Shown here: in pieces, positions 60,001-64,000 of the stretch
Layout: the number at the start of each line of letters is the position of its first letter
Numbering within the stretch: position 1 is the stretch's first letter
Assembly: GCF_041296385.1 (NCBI RefSeq)
Contig: NC_091017.1
Location: forward strand, 45,889,714 to 45,953,713
Source of the DNA: Aphelocoma coerulescens
Taxonomy: Eukaryota; Chordata; Aves; Passeriformes; Corvidae
DNA length: 64,000 nt
Reading direction: 5' to 3'
Position numbers and translations under genes: made by a program
The notes under the pieces: generated by a model
Database searches by the model: none
Seen by the model: the letters and a program-made list of their open reading frames with translations, nothing else
Told to the model about the DNA's origin: nothing

Positions 60001-63000
60001 ATAAAAACATATCCACATTAGGAAGACATTGACTTAGATGGCAAAGACAGCATATGGTAAATGAGGAGCTCTAGCATGGAGCCACAGCAGCTTTGTGCTA
60101 TACAAAAGAGACGATTAGGTAAAGAAGGCAAAGAGCAGGATGTGATTTTTGAAGCAGGGATCATTAAGGAATTCGAAAGTGGATGGGCTATAGACTGTGG
60201 AAAGGGAAGACAGACATTAGTTAGATTTATCCAATTCTTATTTCTCAGAATACAACAGAATGTTCTTAGGGTTCAAAGTACTAAAGAAAAACTGTCTTTT
60301 GAAGTCAGCCTTCACAGCAGCCTAGGGAGATAAAAAAATTAAATAACAGATGTGCTTTATTTTTTTCAAAACTGAGGAAGCAAAAGGGAACAGATATGTG
60401 ATATTCCTCCTTTACAGGAAAGTAAACTAAAAAACTCCCTATTATTTCTACAAAAACTTCAATAGGTTCTATAGGGATATTAAGAACTCCAAATCACTCT
60501 GCTGGTATATATGTCCTCTGGGGTGAGCATTTTTCCACGGAAGATGAATGTCCTACACAGGCAAAAATAAGAAATAGGTCAAAAATCCCAAGAATTTTAT
60601 GAACTTTGTGAAAACCGGCTACTCTTGTTAGGACAACTTTTTAGAATAAAAATGTTTTTATGCAAAGTCTGCTAAATTGACTTTAATGGTCTTTTAAAGG
60701 ATTAGAGAACAGAGGATTCTTGTTGGGAGATATTATATGGGTCAATTTATTTGTGCATTTTGTTTTAGAAAATTCTTCAGTATTTTGAACAGCACTTCAG
60801 CTGATCTACAGTACAAGAACCTGAAATTAGCTGGCACACTGGGATCAATATTGAGCAATATTTTGTCTCTGAAAGAAATTCATTCTGACAGAGAAGAGTA
60901 AGAGCAGTGTAAGGAAACGGAGACTCAGGCTAAAAAGCCGGATACAGAAATTTCCTACAAAGCACTACAAATTAGTTGATGTCACCAGAGCAAAAAAACC
61001 ATAGTGACAGAATAAAATGTTATCCAGGTTCCAGAATACTTTATTATCACCACCCTAGGTCACTAAGCTTCACAAGCTATATCCATCAAATTTGATAGCA
61101 GTATATATACTCAGAGCTGAAGCTGGAAGGTGCAGTGCTTTAATGTACTAACGATGTACATTAAGGCACCTGGGTTCAAAGTCAGTTTATGACAGGAACA
61201 AAATGAGTTTGTTGGTCTCAGCCTGCACTCTAGTGGACAATTGCACATAAATCCAGTCCTGAGAAGAATCCCAAGAATTAGATTTGTTGGCCAAAACATA
61301 TGGTGAAATTCATATTCTCTGAATATTACTAAAAACAAAATATCTTTGCTTTTTGTTCTATTCTGAAACACTGCAATATGAGATATTTCCATCAGCATCT
61401 CTTTAATACTGTGCTACCAGGATTTGAAAGAATACAACAGAAGGTGAAACAATACAAAGGAGCACCAAAGGCAATAAGATGCTTCCATGTTAGAGGAAAA
61501 ATGGAGATATGAGGACATACTACCGTAGCAGACATATATATGTTTTTTGACTGGGTAAAATATTTATCTTTATTTACCTCTTTTTATAATGTAAGACACA
61601 GAGAAACAAAAAAATTATACATATAATGATGATAAGAAAAAGTTTTTGATACATAATTAGCCCGTAAACTCATGTCTGAAAGATGTCTGAGGCAAGACCT
61701 AAACAGAACTTAAAAAAAAAATTATGCTGTTACATGAATAATAAGAATAGCAAGGTTAGATATTATTAAAGGAACTCAATACTAGTATGAGGGACTCAAA
61801 CTCTCACAATTCAAGATATAAAACAAACATAAATTGCCTTAATCATGAGCAGAAACTACACCCACAGATGTTTTATTTCATTAGTGTATTCCATACAGTG
61901 TTTACACATATTTCAGTGGGCAGGCAGTAGATTGCTGGAGTCTCAGATTTGTGTAGTCTGTGGTATTTCCTATTTGCAGAAATTAGCTGAAAAAAATTGT
62001 CTGGAACTCTAACCCCATTTCAGGTTATTGCCCTTTATAGTGTTTAACTTCTTATCCGTCAAGCAAACAATATTGATACCCAAGCAATTACAATTACAGT
62101 CATATGTCACCTACAGAGGCAAAGTAAAAAATTTATTAAGTTATCCTGTCTTTTCAAAACCTTATTTAAATATAAAGAAAAGTTTGTTATCACTAGGTTA
62201 AAACTGACCATTACATATTATATATATTATATTAACATAAATACATACTATATTAACACAGTTTTTTGCAGTCTTATGATCTGTCCTAGTCCAAGCTGAC
62301 CTTTCCCTTATTTTTCATCATGTCATCTACCTCACTCATTTTCTGGACTGTTTGAACACTTCTACAGTTTACAAACCTACATTTCAAGACGAATATAGAA
62401 TTAAAATTCTTTTTTTATCCAAATAAAGTTTACCTTATGGTGTGGCTACTGTTTAGCATGTTTAGAATGCTATCTTTCTAGATTTTTCATAATTAAAAAG
62501 CAGTCTTTTTCAGTCTTTTAATGACAGAGCAGCCTCTCTGGCTGTATTCTTCCGAATTGATTCCAAATTTAGAAAATCATAATTTTTTGTAAAAAAAGTA
62601 ATAGTGCCCTCAATTTTGTGAAGAAACGCAACTCCAGATAAACTTCAAAGTGCAATTTATCGAACATGAATTTCCTCTGTCCCCTCAGTTACTATTATAC
62701 TATTTGTTTATCAAAGCTCTTCCTCCATGGTGCTTTCATAATTACTACTTCTGATTATTTTGTTCCAAAGCTTCTGATAGTTCATGGTTTTCCAAAAGGT
62801 GGAGTCAATAAATCTTAGTCTGAAAATATGAGTTTCCATTTACAAAGCCCCCACATTTTTTCAAGGTTTTGTAGATAAAAAGTGAATTGTAACTACTTTT
62901 TCAAAGTGAACTAAGTGAATCTGAAAGCCTCTAAAATCACAACGCAAACAAAGTCAAATTTTAATCTATTGGGGAAAGGAGCTGAACTCATAAATTCTGC

Positions 63001-64000
63001 TTATGCAAAGACAACAATATGTTTCCATGAGTAAATTCTTGTTCCAAAACTATGTTTTAATGGAATGGCTTGACAAGAATAATTTCCTTGAAGATAAAAA
63101 AAAACAATTAGAAATGTTAAATAAGACCCAAATTTGTCAAGCATGACACAGAGGAATGAAACAGCTAACACTCATATAACTTCAAAAGAATTTGAATTAT
63201 GCACTTAAATTCAGACTTGTGGCATGAACTAAGATAATTACCAGGAAAATAGCAGCTTTTGCAGTCAATAACAGACATTGGATTGAGTTTGTCAATTTTT
63301 CTGAGCTGACAAATGAAAGGTGATAGCTGCTGAAATGAGCTGCGGATTGTATGAGAACTACTACGGTCTGTAAGAGATAATGCTTTTATTCTCAAAGCCT
63401 GAAGCTGAAAAAATATTAATAAAACCATTTATATCTAGCTAGTTTTAGTGCATCAGGTACCCAGGAAAGAAAGGTTTCTTGATAGAGGTAGTCTTTGTTT
63501 TCACTTGGCATCAAACATAGCTTTCTAAAAATGTTTTTCTGCTCTATTCTCCTGATAATTCAACAGCAGCAGGACCAAGAAAACCTTGTCAGAAGTACCA
63601 GATGCTTGCACAGAATTTCTGTTGTACTCATGACCACCCGCTGGCAAATACTAATGCACAGAACAAAAATAAGTAAGATAGCTCAAAATGGATAGTGCAG
63701 GAAGTGGGATACAGCAAGTGTACCGATAGAGGAGAAATCCTGCCTGTAACAGTGGTGCCTCTCTGCTAGAGAATAAATAAATAAAACCCACTATCTATGC
63801 TATGCAAGATCTTAATCTTGATCTTACAAAAGAGCTTAAAATCCTTTACTTTCTGCAGAGCAAAGATCTGCGCATACTAAAGGAGGAACATACTGTAACC
63901 ATGACTATATATTCCAGTGATATAAACCACTGAATGACAGCTCAGGATGAGCCAAAGCTAATCAAAGCCTCAGGAATTTTATCTCCCCAACTTCTGTGGG
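54013..64000. other. Upstream intergenic DNA, no gene seen
   Basis: Ten kilobases of AT-rich DNA beyond the DCTD promoter. No exon, RNA gene or recognised mobile element was found on either strand. There are short AT tracts, for example near 62216-62245. Open frames are short and compositionally random. Confidence 0.75.

Overview
The window looks like nuclear DNA from a bird, most likely a passerine or a close relative. It is AT-rich and almost entirely non-coding, with one split vertebrate gene, two CpG islands, degenerate CR1 LINE 3' ends and avian-type retroviral LTRs. No prokaryotic features, operons, CRISPR arrays or complete viral genes are visible.

The only gene supported by protein-level evidence is DCTD (deoxycytidylate/dCMP deaminase), on the minus strand from about 53707 down to 35745. 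Five internal and terminal exons (49571-49676, 48074-48209, 39042-39158, 37751-37847, 35745-35823) join in frame with GT-AG introns. They carry the HAE and PCxxC zinc and catalytic motifs and the family's usual C-terminus. A short first coding exon (53673-53707) is proposed inside a CpG island at about 53250-53920. It gives a 189-residue protein, but its donor is weak. DCTD makes dUMP from dCMP and so feeds thymidylate synthesis.

Layout: 1-3640, intergenic AT-rich DNA. 3640-4345, an orphan CpG island holding a ten-unit 17-bp minisatellite and a YY1-like site. 4346-13122, no gene seen. 13123-14187, an ERV-type LTR. 14188-22723, no gene seen. 22724-23833, a second, diverged LTR of the same family in the same orientation. 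23834-27689, no gene seen. 27690-28380, a CR1 3' end. 29002-29513, an unrelated solo LTR with CCAAT, TATA and polyadenylation signals. 29514-34200, intergenic DNA with a strong hairpin and a G20 run. About 34200-53900, DCTD with its 3' UTR, introns and promoter. 54013-64000, AT-rich upstream DNA with no gene seen.

In mammals, from memory, DCTD lies next to the 3' end of TENM3 on the same side as the low coordinates here. No TENM3 coding sequence is recognisable, so the low-coordinate half is best read as the TENM3-DCTD intergenic interval. No unknown multi-gene system was found. The most interesting items are the orphan CpG island with its minisatellite, the unsettled DCTD first exon, and two hairpins.
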